A stretch of 64,000 nucleotides of DNA from Chamaelirium japonicum (lineage: Eukaryota; Streptophyta; Magnoliopsida; Liliales; Melanthiaceae). The DNA lies in assembly GCA_947650365.1 (NCBI GenBank), contig OX393551.1, forward strand, positions 63,787,644 through 63,851,643. Direction: 5' to 3'. Numbering within the stretch: the stretch's first letter is position 1; every line of letters begins with the position of its first letter. Positions 30,960 through 41,162 of the stretch are shown here, piece by piece. The notes below the pieces were generated by a model. It searched no databases and had not been told where the DNA came from. It saw only the letters and a list, made by a program, of their open reading frames with translations. The translations under genes and the position numbers were made by a program.

Positions 30960-33321
30960 GAGAGATCTGACGCTGCACGTCCTCGCTTTCAAACAAGTCT
31001 TAACGTCGTATGACCATGAAAACCAAGTCTTGTGCCATACCTTCGCCAGTAGCCTCGATGACCTGTCCCTCGACTGATATCACCATATCCCGACGGGCTC
31101 CTTGATCTGGTGTGAGGATTTGGCACACCTCTTCGTTTAGCACTATCGGCTAAACCTCAAACCAAAGAAGAATCCAGACTCCCTCTACCGGCTCAAGATG
31201 GGATCGGATGAAACCCTCCAAGAGTTCACACGGAGGTTCCAAAATGAGCACGCTACGCTCTCTAGATGTCACCTCGACGACGAAGCAGTCGTGCTGACAT
31301 TCCAGAATACCCTATGCTACGACCTCCATATCTAGAATGACCTCATCTGCAATCCTACCGCCTCCCTCTGTGCTCTCTTTGATCGAATCCAAAGGGAGAT
31401 CGAGGTGGAGGATGATCAAGTGGCTCGTAAATGATGTGATATCAAGAAACATCTCTCCGAGAAGGAACCGGTGAGACCCACGGCCTGAGCTCATAGCGCT
31501 CAGACTAAGGGAGATGAATCCTCAAAGTGGCCAAAGCGGGCAGGCAATAGACCCTCTATGCCTCAGAGGACCAACTCACCAATTGAAATCTACCAATAGA
31601 TATCATCCTCAAGCAGATCCAGTATGAAGACTACCTCAGGAGGCCCGACCCTCTTCAGTCTGGCACCAAGCAGACGGAAGACAAGCCGGTCTATTACGAT
31701 TTCCATCGGTGTCACGGCACCATACTATATGGCGCTACTGCCTGAAGTATCACCTGGAGGACCTTTTGCAAGAAGGTCACCTCTAGGAGTTCAAGGCCGA
31801 CATCGGCCTAGCAAACGATTCACTTCCTCCTCTTTCCCCTCGTTAGAAGGAGAAGGTGATGTGTTGGATCTGTTCGATCGAACATCAATCGACCCCCCTT
31901 ATAGTTCGAGCGGAGATTTACGATATTCACAATAATCTCCGTCACCAGACTCCGACTCAGAAGGAAGTTAAGTGCCAGGTTCGACATGTTCATCACGTGC
32001 ACACTGTGGCTCAAGTCGAGGAGTCTTGGATCGAGAAGCCCATCAAAGGCCTCCCTTGGCCAACGATCACCTTCATCGATCAATACCTCGATCAATGGAG
32101 TCTGCACTCCGTATCGAGATCCCCTAGTCCTCTGTCTCATCATTGATGGGAGCTCCGTCAATCGAATCCTCATTGACATGGGCAGCTTTATCGATATCAA
32201 ATTCTCTGACTACTTCAAGTGCCTCGGTCACAAGTACGAGAGCTTTGATATAGTCCACACCGTCAGCACTGACTTCAACGGTGAGCATAGCATGACTATG
32301 GGAGAGGCAAGGTTCACACTCGATCTTGGGTAGGAGATGCAAGCGTCAGTTCGGTTCGCCATCATTGAGGGGACATCGAACTACAACACCATCCTTGGTA
32401 GGCCCTTTCTCCACCAGATCAGCATTGTCTCCTCTTATCACCAACTCCTCAAATTTTCAACTGGAGAGGACATCGGGTGTATAAGAGGTAGTCAACAGAC
32501 GGATAGATCGTGTGAGGCCGCGACTGTATGGATTAGGCCAATGCCCAATGCTACGCCAGCAAAGAGTTCGGTCGACGAAACGTGTCCCATCTAACAGGTA
32601 GCAATCAAAGAAGCCTCCACTGCCAGAGCCTGTACCGACAAAGTGGGAGGCTCTACTGTCAGTCGAGGAGATCGACCGAGTAGACATTGGCAATGAAGAT
32701 CTTCCTTAAGAGACATTTATCGATATCGGTCTTAGCGATGCAGAAGCACAAGACATGGTATTACTCCTCAAGTCCAACATCGACGTCTTTGCATGGAATT
32801 TCAAAGATATACTTGGGATCAGTCTGGATGACGCATGTCATCGACTCACAATCAAGGAAGGGGCGAATGTAGTCAGATCTGAATAACTAATCGTAGTTCA
32901 AGAAGAGATCGACAAGTTGCTCATGGTAGGCTTCATTCGAGAAGTAGAGTACCCAACTTGGATCTCAAACATCATTGATGTCCCGAAGAAGAACGAAAAG
33001 ATCAGAGCCTGCATCGACTTTACCAACATCAACAAAGCATGTCCCAAAGATCCGTTCCCCATGCCAAGTATAGATAGACTCATCGACACCCCATCGCCGC
33101 ACGTGCTACTATCTTTCATGGATGGATACTCAGTCTACAATCAAATACCTCTGCATCAGAATGATCAAGAGAAGACATGCTTTGTGACAGACAGAGGCCT
33201 CTACTACTACAACATCATACCCTTCGGTCTCAAGAATGCGGGGTCAACCTACCAGAGGCTAGTCATGAAGATGTTCAAGGAACAGATAGACCGCAACGTC
33301 GAAGTCTATGTCGATGACCTG
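30960..33321 (+). pseudogene. Gypsy gag-pro-RT pseudogene
   Basis: Conceptual reading across stops shows a gag core (DLAHLFV, KKNPDSLYRLKM, ETLQEFTRRFQNEHA near 31120-31260), a protease with the active site changed to LIDMGS (near 32170) followed by TILGRPFLHQIS, and RT with GFIREVEYPTWISN, ACIDFTNINKACPKD, FGLKNAGSTYQRLV and VEVYVDDL at 33298-33320. The motif spelling is that of the Tat branch of gypsy elements. Multiple stops and frame changes make it inactive. Confidence 0.72.
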
Positions 33322-33933
33322 TGTGGGGGAAATTTCTGAGACGCCTTGATCGAGAATCTCACCCCACAACCTTGATTGAATTTGATGGTTTGTAGAGTTA
33401 GAGAGATGGGAGAGTAGATAAAGAGAGTAGAGAGTGATGACACAATGATTGGTGACGGAGTTCGGTCTTACGACCTACATCTCCGGGTGAGAGGTGCCAC
33501 TTGATCTTTACTATAACTTGAGTAAATGATGGGTGAGCATTCTCTTGACAGGCTAAGAGAAGCTTCGTACAGTGGGGTTGCACAGAGCAACTAGAAGAGA
33601 ACAAGAAGGGGAGAATTGAGCTCTAGCACTTGCTTTAGAATCCTCCTCCTCTGATTGAATGACCAACCCCTCTTTCTGAATGCCTTGGAGGTCCTTTTAT
33701 AGCGTAGGCACGTGCCCGATATGGCAGTGACGATGTGGCGATGATGATGTGGCACTGGTTCTGGGCCTCCTTGCTAAGCCCTTATTGGGCCGTTGTTCGG
33801 GCCCAATAAGGGGGAGGGCTTGATCGGCAAGCCCCGTAGAGTGGGCCCATGAGACCGGGCGGGCTTACCCACTTGGGCCGTTGCGCGGGCCCATGCCGCT
33901 CTGATCCGGTTTGGTATAATTTTTGCACCCACA
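33322..33933 (-). mobile_element. LTR of a minus-strand retrotransposon
   Basis: Starts TGTGGG and ends CCCACA (612 bp). On the minus strand a CGCTATAAAAGG promoter lies at 33692-33704. A purine tract (GGGAGGGGGTAAC on -) immediately follows at 33934, as expected beside a 3' LTR. No matching 5-bp duplication flanks it, so it is not a solo LTR. Its partner LTR is not in the window. Confidence 0.7.
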
Positions 33934-33996
33934 GTTACCCCCTCCCAGTCGGGTCAGGACCCCCTGAGTTGGCTGGGATTCCATGGTGCAAACGCC

Positions 33997-34762
33997 TTGT
34001 GGTGCGAGCCAAAAAGTCTCGATTTTGCAAGGGGGCGTTTCTAAAAACTCAGTACGTTTCCCGACCGAGAGGACACCGAGACCCCTTTTCCTTCTGCCGA
34101 CGCCGAGACCCTTTTGGTGCGAGCCAAAAAGTCTCAGTTTTGCGAGGGGGCGTTTCCGAAAACCCAGTACGTTTCTCGACCGAGAGGACATCGAGACCCC
34201 TTTTCCTTCTACCGACGTCGAGACCCTTTTGGTGCGAGCCAAAAAGTCTCAGTTTTGCGAGGGGGCGTTTCCGAAAACTCAGTACGTTTCCCGACCGAGA
34301 GGACGCCGAGACCCTTTTGGTGCGAGCCAAAAAGTCTCGGTTTTGTAAGGGGGCGCTTCCAAAAACTCAGTACGTTTCCCGACCGAGAGGACGCCGAGAC
34401 CCCTTTTCCTTCTGCCGACGTCGAGACCCTTTTGGTGCGAGCCAAAAAGTCTCGGTTTTGCGAGGGGGCGTTTTCAAAAATTCAGTACGTTTCCCGACCG
34501 AGAGGACGTCGAGACCCCTTTTCCTTCTGCCAACGCTGAGACCCTTATGGTGCGAGCCAAAAAGTCTTGGTTTTGTGAGGGGGCATTTCCGAAAACTCAG
34601 TACGTTTCCCGACCGAGAGGACGCCGAGACCCCTTTTCCTTATGCAGATGCCGAGACCCTTTTGGTGCGAGCCAAAAAGTCTCGGTTTTGCGAGGGGGCG
34701 TTTTCGAAAACTCAGTACGTTTCCCGACCGAGAGGACACCGAGACCCTTCTCCTTCATCAAC
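33997..34762. repeat. 115-bp tandem array, seven units
   Basis: GGTGCGAGCCAAAAAGTCTC recurs at 34001, 34116, 34231, 34319, 34434, 34549 and 34664. Six spacings: five of 115 bp and one of 88 bp (an internal 27-bp loss). Units carry few stops, so long chance ORFs run through the array. Confidence 0.92.
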
Positions 34763-34847
34763 CAGAGACGCCCTTATAGGGTAACACGCTTCCGAGACGA
34801 AACCAAGCCATGCCAGGCGACACAGATCAGCCTCCATTACCAGGTGA

Positions 34848-35227
34848 GCCCTTCACGTCGATCTATCGATTACCACCCTACCATTTGGGATCACCATCTC
34901 ATGGAATCCCTATAGAGCCCTTACATGGGTGAGGTGTTTGATCGCCGCCTTAAGGAATTGAAGCTCGAGGTCAGGTCATTGCTCGAGGCATGCAGGGAGC
35001 CAGTGGCTCGGCTCCAACTCGTCGACTCGATGCAACGTCTCGGGGTGGTGTATTATTTTGAGGAATAGATCGAAGACACCCTCAACGGAGTCTACGTCGG
35101 CGGTTTCGATCTATTCGATGGTGTGTATGAGACCGCCCTTTGCTTTCGGATCCTTCGACAGCACCGACGCGATGCCTCCTCTGATATTTTTAGCAGGTTT
35201 AGAGATGGAAAGAATGGATTCAAGGAG
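34848..35227 (+). pseudogene. Terpene synthase N-terminal-domain fragment
   Basis: One + frame, interrupted only by TAG at 34913 and TAG at 35066, reads RRSIDYHPTIWD (the RRX8W motif of plant terpene synthases), then KLEVRSLLEA, LQLVDSMQRLGVVYYFEE, then LCFRILRQHRRDASSDIF and ends GKNGFKE, where exon 2 of TPS-a/b genes usually ends. In those genes an intron separates the RRX8W exon from the next; here the two are continuous. The catalytic DDXXD domain is absent. It lies antisense to the LTR element around it and looks like a captured, possibly spliced, gene fragment. Confidence 0.82.
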
Positions 35228-36170
35228 ACCCCCCACCCCCGCTCCCTCTCTTCTTTGCTGAAGGTGCGAGTTGCACGGGGGCGTCCAGCCGAGACGACTA
35301 CGTTGGGCGAAGGGTGGCATGGGGAGGGGTACGTGTTCGCTCGTCATCGCTGGGTGCGGGAAGGCTCGCGCGGAGGTCGGATCTCCCCCGCTTACTCTCT
35401 TCTTCTTCTGCTATGCGACGGAATGATGCCCGGAGGGGGGGATCGGTTTTTTTTTGGCTCTGTTTCCGGGTCGGACGGCTGCAGCAACCGCGGCAGTCGA
35501 CGCGGGGTGCGGATGGCAGCGGCTGCAGCAATCGCGGTGGTCGCGTGGGGTGCGGATGGCAGCGGCTGGAGGTGGCACGCGGGTGGTGGCCTAGTGGGTT
35601 GGACCCCTCCTTCTCCAGCTGCTGCGACGAGGGGAGTACGCGCAGGGAGTCGCCGGTGTTGTCGCGGAGGCAGCGGCGTGCGCGGGGCGCAGGCGGCGCA
35701 AAGGCCGGGGCGCAGGCAGCGCGGAGGCCGGAGCGGCGCGGGGCAGCGGCGCATGCGGACTGGCTATGGCACGGGGCGCACGGCGCGGTCGGCGTGCAGC
35801 TCCTGGCGTGGGGCAGTGGGGTGCGGTCGGCGGTAGGCAGCCGATCGCGGGCCGAGGGGCTAGCCACAATCGGGTCGGAGAGGGGAGCTGTGGGCGCGAG
35901 TCGGGCGACCCTCCCAATTGGATCGCACGCTCGGACCCTCTCTCTCTTTCCTTCTGTTTCCCTTTCTTTCCTTTCTTCGATGAGAGCATCACCCTCTCTT
36001 TCTCTCTTTCCTTCTTTGCTTTCGGTCCACAATGAGAGAGCAGCTTCTCTCTCTCTCTCTCTTTGCTTTGGACTTTGGTGAGAGAGCCGGCCTCTCTCTC
36101 TCTCTCTCTTTGCTTTGGACTTCGGTGAGAGAGCAGGCTTCTCTCTCTCTGCTGTGAGATGCATACGGGG
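35228..36170. other. GC-rich then CT-rich sequence, no recognised gene
   Basis: 35480-35570 has a repeated GGGGTGCGGATGGCAGCGGC word. 35930-36150 carries repeated CTCTCTCTTTGCTTTGGACT units with GGTGAGAGAG. The long minus-strand reading frame here is composition-driven. Confidence 0.5.
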
Positions 36171-36279
36171 GGGAGGATTGGGCCCCCCATATCTCCTCTT
36201 TGATGCGAGACATGTGCATCCGACTCCCTCTCTCATCTCTACTGCGACACGCACCCGGGGCTTTGAGGAGACATGCATA

Positions 36280-36460
36280 GCGGGGGGGGGGTTGGATCGG
36301 TTCGTCCAACCCCCGGGGGTTAGAGGAGACACGCGTAGTGGGGGGTTGGATCGGTTCGTCCGACCCCCTCTCTCCTCTATGCTGCAGAGATGCACACGGG
36401 CTTCAAGGAGACACGCGTAGTGGGGGGGAGGGTTTGGATCGGTTCGTCCAACCCCCCTGG
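36280..36460. repeat. GTTGGATCGGTTCGTCC tandem repeat
   Basis: Three units of GGTTGGATCGGTTCGTCC plus CCCCC at about 36291, 36346 and 36432, with GAGGAGACACGCGTAGTGGG between them (one copy reads CAAGGAGACAC). Confidence 0.75.
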
Positions 36461-37436
36461 GCTAGCTCAAGCAGCTGCATCGAGGAACGCATGGATGAGA
36501 GGGAGCGTGAGGTTCATCGGACCCCCCTCGAGTTGCCTCGAATTGCTGCGATGAGGGCATGTGGTTTGCTAACACGGGTGTCGCGCTAGTTAATGGTGAA
36601 AGTGGAGGTCGTCTCCTCTTTGTTGAACAGATCCCTTCCGTCGTGGACGAGCACGCGCCGCCCCCTCTCCTCGTCATTGATGGAGATGACATGCTGTATC
36701 ATGGCCTCGAGAGAAGACCTTTCGCAGTAGAAGTTGGCGTCCCGATTAACCACGTTGCATTCATCGTTAGAAACGTAGATCCGCATGTCTGTGAGAGCAA
36801 AGGTAGCCCTTTTCGTCATTCTGGGCCACCGCGGGGTGCTTGAGTGCATGCACATGCGCGGTGCGTGAGTCCCCTCTGCACGTGTTGCGTTGGGTCTGCC
36901 GTGTAACTTCTCCACTGCTGGTCTTTCGAGAGAAAGGTTTTGAAAGCTTCCAACAGCCGTAACTTTTCATATGTGCATCGGATGAATGCGTATAAGGTGC
37001 CGTTGTGTAGGCGCCGAAAAAATGGTCAAAGTGGATGTGAAACATTGTTCGCCTTGACGAGTAACTTTTCTGATATTCACCTTTATAGAGAGATGACTCT
37101 AAAGAACATGCCGGCCGGGTTTTCGGCTAGCGTCTTAAAGATGTCTCGGCACGCGGTAACTCATCCGTTCTATCCGACACCCAACTGCACCTAGTTACTA
37201 TGTTCATTAGGGACTGCAGTCGGGCCCCAGTGATGACACAACGGTTACCGCGTGCTCACCCCTGATGAGAAAGGGGATTTTTTTCTTGTGAAGTTTGTAC
37301 AAGCAAATCAACAGGTTTGGATGAGATGCTATCCAACCAACCCAATGGAAGATAGCTCTTCGTCTTTCAATGATCATTATGTGTGGATGACACTTGAATC
37401 GGGTTGACTAATAGGTTTGGATGACGTCGAGCACCC
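36461..37436. other. Unassigned sequence inside the LTR-element body
   Basis: Short frames on both strands at 36560-36915 match nothing I recognise. 37200-37430 is noncoding by inspection. Confidence 0.35.
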
Positions 37437-38026
37437 CCCCCCTCTCAGTTTTCTGACGAAACCAAGGGGTGGGTTGATATTGATGCCGAACACCTCCTCT
37501 CTTGGTTTTCTATCAAAATAGAGGGGTGGGCTGCTGATGGTAAGCCATCGCCCCCTCCGTACTCGGTTTTTGTGTGAAACCGAGGGGGGGTTGCTTGTTG
37601 ATGTCGACACGTCTTCCTCTCGGTTTTCTAACGAAACCGAGGGGTGGATTGCTGTTGATGCCGAACACCGCCCCTCTCGGTTTTCTATCAAAACCGAGGG
37701 GTGGGCTGCTGATGGTGTGCTGTCACCCCCTTCCCACTCGGTTTTTGTGCGAAACCGAGGGGGGGCTGCTTGTTGATGCCGACACATACCCCCTCTCGAT
37801 TTTTTGACGAAACCGAGGGGTGGTTGTTGATGGTGTGCCATCGCCCCCTCCCCATTCGGTTTTTGTGCGAAACCAAGAGGGGGCTGTTTGTTGATGCCGA
37901 CACACACCCCCTCTCAATTTTCTGACAAAACCGACAGGTGGTTGTTGATGGTGTGTCGTCACCCCCTTCCTACTCGGTTTTTATGCGAAACCGAGGGGGG
38001 CTGCTTGTTGATGCCGACACCCCGTT
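37437..38026. repeat. ~58-bp tandem array of hairpin-forming units
   Basis: About ten units. Each centres on a self-complementary segment such as CTCGGTTTTC..CGAAACCGAG, followed by GGGGTGG.TG.TGTTGATG and a C-rich spacer. Loop sequences alternate between CTGACG/CTATCA and TGTGCG types, suggesting a higher-order two-unit repeat. Confidence 0.85.
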
Positions 38027-38191
38027 ATTGGGGCTACTAGAAGAGGCCAAAAAGTGTCGGTATTGAAAATAGTGTGTTTTTCGAATTTTAGCCCTATCTG
38101 AAACTGACACTTTTTTGGTCATATTCCTAAAACACTCGTATCGGCGAGGGATAATGCTATACCTGAGGGGGATTCTTAGAAATAATCTAGG

Positions 38192-38477
38192 ATGACGTCG
38201 CGTGATGGCCAGCCAGTCTTCACCCAATGTACTACCGCACCTGGTTACTGTATTCGCCAGGTACTACGGTCATGTGAGGGTGTTGACTTAGCCAGGATCA
38301 AGGAAGCACCATTTTATCTCGTGTTTCGATGGATTTTTCACCCACCCTACTCTTTACTTATCGCTTGTTCATCCTTTGCAGGCCGCTCTTTTGACGATGA
38401 AGACTGTCAGGGGACTACTGTATTGGAAAAACACCATCGAGGAACGAAGGAGATTGTTTGTGCTCCTCCTCTGCCAC
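38192..38477 (+). pseudogene. Reading frame interrupted by the TR-GAG element, left part
   Basis: A frame ending FDDEDCQGTTVLEKHHRGT and then ...CAPPLP is open to the insertion point. Removing the 15.46-kb element and one GCCAC copy continues it in frame into 53944-54152. No family recognised. It may be a coding relic or chance. Confidence 0.25.
38473..38477. repeat. Target-site duplication GCCAC (left)
   Basis: Identical to 53939-53943; 5 bp is the usual duplication length for LTR elements. Confidence 0.95.
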
Positions 38478-39115
38478 TGTAGACACACGAATTTCATCGG
38501 ACCCGAACCCGACTTACGTGAGCCGACGCGGATGCAGACCCGACACGCGGACCCAACTCGCGCGCACAGACGTGGATGCAAACCCGACACGCGGACCCGA
38601 CTCGCGCGCGCCGACACGGACTCGGACCCCGCCTCAAGAGGGGCCGGTCCCTACTAGGGTCCGAACCCCATAGGGCCGGCCCTAGTGGGGACCGAACCCC
38701 ATGGAGAGGCCGGCCGGCCCTGCAAGGAAAGGGAAGAAAAAAAGAAAGAAAAGAAAAAAAGAAAGAAAAGAAAAAGGAAAGAAAAGAAAGGAAAGAAAAG
38801 AAAAAGGAAAGAAAAGAAAAGGAAAGAAAAGAAAGAAAAGGAAAAAAATACCGCCATGCGCGGGGGGAGGTAGCGTATGACGTCTGCACACACGCGGATC
38901 TGCGCCGATCCCTCGATCCGACGCACAAGACGAAGCGCCCGATCGCCATCGATTTCGTGCGCAAAATCCAGCCATAATTGCACCCGCCAGAAAAGGAAAA
39001 CAACTAAATGTTATTCCCTTCATCAATGGATGAATAAAATCCGGGTAATTATGAGAGAGATACAAAAGGGATTTAAAATTAAAGAGTTCCCATATCTCTC
39101 TCCCCACCTCTTTGC

Positions 39116-39126
39116 CTATAAATAGA
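39116..39126 (+). promoter_or_regulatory. LTR TATA box
   Basis: CTATAAATAGA, a near-ideal plant TATA box after a CT-rich stretch. Transcription would start near 39150. The identical copy in the 3' LTR is at 51964-51974. Confidence 0.8.
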
Positions 39127-39384
39127 GGGGGTGGGGGAAGGAAAAATGGTCGGGGAAATTGAAGACGAAACGCCAGAGCTCTGCAGAAGAGGAGACGCTT
39201 CTTCATCGACCCAAGACTTCACGAGGCACAGTCAAGCCTGTCCCGAGGGATCGGCTTACTGAAAGTCCTCATCAAGGTGAAGGCCCTTGCACACGAAGAT
39301 CATCCCTTCGACTCCGTGCACGAAGAAGAAAGCTCGGAGAAGAAGAACCCTTCGACTCCGAAGACGCCAGAAGCAAAGGCCGGA

Positions 39385-39995
39385 GAGGAAGAGGAGCGGC
39401 ACTACCCCGTCGTCTCCAACAAGCTTCGACTCCGATCAAGCCCAAAAGCCCGGAGAAGAAGAGGAGCGGCACTACCCCGTCGTCTCCAACAAGCTTCGAC
39501 TCCGATCAAGCACAAAAGCCCGGAGAAGAAGAGGAGCGGCACTACCCCGTCGTCTCCAACAAGCTTCGACTCCGATCAAGCACAAAAGCCCGGAGAAGAA
39601 GAGGAGCGGCACTACCCCGTCGTCTCCAACAAGCTTCGACTCCGATCAAGCCCAAAAGCCCGGAGAAGAAGAGGAGCGGCACTACCCCGTCGTCTCCAAC
39701 AAGCTTCGACTCCGATCAAGCACAAAAGCCTGGAGAAGAAGAGGAGCGGCACTACCCCATCGTCTCCAACAAGCTTCGACTCCGATCAAGCACAAAAGCC
39801 CGGAGAAGAAGAGGAGCGGCACTACCCCGTCGTCTCCAACAAGCTTCGACTCCGATCAAGCCCAAAAGCCCGGAGAAGAAGAGGAGCAACACTACCCCGT
39901 CGTCTCCAACAAGCTTCGACTCCGATCAAGCTCAAAAGCCCGGAGAAGAAGAGGAGCGGCACTACCCCGTCGGCTCCAACAAATCCTCGATCCCG
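39385..39995. repeat. 70-bp tandem array in the 5' LTR
   Basis: AAGCTTCGACTCCGATCAAG recurs every 70 bp at 39421, 39491, 39561, 39631, 39701, 39771, 39841 and 39911, with a partial ninth unit. The unit has no stop in any + frame, and 70 is not a multiple of 3, so three long frames overlap here. A HindIII site AAGCTT occurs in every unit. Confidence 0.96.
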
Positions 39996-40109
39996 ATCAA
40001 GCCCCAAAGCCCGGAGGAGAGAAGCGAAGCGTCATCACCCCGTCGTCTTCGACTAACGCCTGCCCCATCCACGAAGAAGAAAGCCTGGAGCAGATGGTCT
40101 GAAGCGTCG

Positions 40110-40300
40110 CTACCCCGTCGTCTTCATCAACAAAAGTCGACGCTACAACCGTCGCACGGAGACCGTCACTACCCTCGTCGTCTTCATCAACAAAAGCCGA
40201 CGCTACAACCGTCGCACGGAGACCGTCGCTACCCTCGTCGTCTTCATCAACAAAAGCCGACGCCACAACCGTCGCACGGAGATCGGTGCTACCCCCACCA
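40110..40300. repeat. 60-bp tandem array in the 5' LTR
   Basis: Three units of CGTCGTCTTCATCAACAAAA plus GCCGACGCTACAACCGTCGC, 60 bp apart. Repeated at 52958-53148 in the 3' LTR. Confidence 0.88.
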
Positions 40301-41055
40301 TCTTCGAAAGCATTCTTCGACTCCGATCACGCCAAAGAAGCCCGGAGAAGAAGAGAAGTCTAGTCGATACGTAAACCGTCGAAGCACCGGAGAAGTAGCC
40401 CACGTCGTTCGAAGAAGAAGATCGAGTTGACGCCAAAGCTAAAGCCAACGCAAGAAGCCAAAGCAAAGCCCCAGTAAAGCTCGCGCCAAAGCAACGCAAG
40501 TGCCAAAGCCAAGCGACTACGCCGGCCACGAGCAAAAGCACCGCACGTTCTAGCCGATACGACGCGAAGTCCGGAAGAACGAAAGCATCGCAAGTCTCTC
40601 CCAGCTACGTCCAAGTGCAAGCGCCGAAGCAAAGCAAAAGCCAGAGCCACGCCGGAGCAAAGCCAAAGCCAAAAAGCCAAAGCCGAAGCCAACGCCAAAA
40701 GCTAGATCGACGCCGCGAACCGACGATCAAGGACACCGAGGTCAAGCAAGGAACGAGGAAGACGCGAAGACCGAGGAACGAAGCCGAAAACCCCCTAGCC
40801 GAGAAAGCGCGAAGCACGGAAGGGATAAAGCAACGGTGGACATTCCTTAGCCTCTCCAAAACCCTCTCCCTGTAAAACCCCTGTCCTGGGCAGCCCCTTC
40901 AGAGCTCTCGCACGAACACCACGTGGAGACGCGGATCAAAGGGATCCCCCAGAAGATCTTTCCCACAATCCCCTGATCAAAACTCGCCGCAACCCGGACT
41001 CGCTACACCCGAGCAACCCGGGTCCCGGCCACAATTGTAATCTCGTGTGATTCGC

Positions 41056-41061
41056 AATAAA
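41056..41061 (+). terminator. LTR poly(A) signal
   Basis: AATAAA 29 bp before the LTR end. The functional copy for the genomic RNA would be the one in the 3' LTR at 53904-53909. Confidence 0.7.
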
Positions 41062-41096
41062 GACGACCCGCGCTTTTTTCCGCGTCCACAGATTTC

Positions 41097-41113
41097 TGGC
41101 ACGCCCGGTGGGA
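41097..41113 (+). promoter_or_regulatory. Primer-binding-site-like motif
   Basis: TGGCACGCCCGGTGGGA begins 6 bases after the 5' LTR. It starts with the TGG that pairs with a tRNA CCA end. I cannot name the tRNA. Confidence 0.72.
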
Positions 41114-41162
41114 CCTCTTCTCCTTTCATCCGTACGGTTGAAGAAGCTGCTTGAAGTTTGCA

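Larger units (their letters stand above)
28380..33321 (+). mobile_element. Ty3/gypsy (Tat-like) element, truncated inside RT
   Basis: Repeat-rich LTR/leader, a TTTGGCGCCGTATGTAGG primer-site-like motif at 29989, a gag core near 30960-31440, a degenerate protease near 32150-32460 and RT near 32900-33320 follow each other in gypsy order. The element stops at 33321, right after the RT box, where another element's LTR begins. No integrase or 3' LTR is left at this side. The 5' LTR start was not located. Confidence 0.7.
33934..38477 (-). mobile_element. Body of the minus-strand LTR element, part 1
   Basis: Inferred to belong to the LTR at 33322 because the purine tract leads into it. It holds the 115-bp array, a terpene-synthase fragment, CT-rich and G-rich repeats and the hairpin array, but no gag or pol. 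Part 2 continues at 53944 beyond an inserted element. A composite of several insertions cannot be excluded. Confidence 0.45.
38478..41090 (+). repeat. 5' LTR of the TR-GAG element
   Basis: Begins TGTAGACACACG and ends CGCGTCCACA. It holds a GAAAGAAAAG-rich purine stretch (38740-38860), a TATA box, a 70-bp tandem array, a 60-bp array and an AATAAA signal 29 bp before its end. Most of it therefore lies in the R region and U5 is very short. Confidence 0.96.

Noticed and set aside
33322..33933. Solo LTR
   Set aside because: Flanks do not carry a 5-bp duplication, and a purine tract follows on the inner side, so a 3' LTR of a larger minus-strand element fits better.
33849..34784. 311-codon + strand ORF
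   Set aside because: Lies in the 115-bp tandem array, whose units carry few stops. No protein family signal.
35298..36395. 365-codon minus-strand ORF
   Set aside because: Covers GC-rich and CT-microsatellite DNA; the product is Arg/Pro/Ser/Glu low complexity with internal repeats. No domain.
37437..38026. CRISPR-like array
   Set aside because: Units are contiguous, diverged and inside plant retroelement DNA, with no unique spacers of constant length and no cas genes.
38682..39206. 174-codon minus ORF with Phe/Leu-rich stretch, and its copy at 51530
   Set aside because: Antisense of the GAAAGAAAAG purine tract in the LTR.
39159..40430. 423-codon ORF in the LTR and its duplicate at 52007
   Set aside because: Opens at TTG rather than ATG and consists mainly of the 70-bp array read in rotating frames. 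Listed as a repeat, not a gene.
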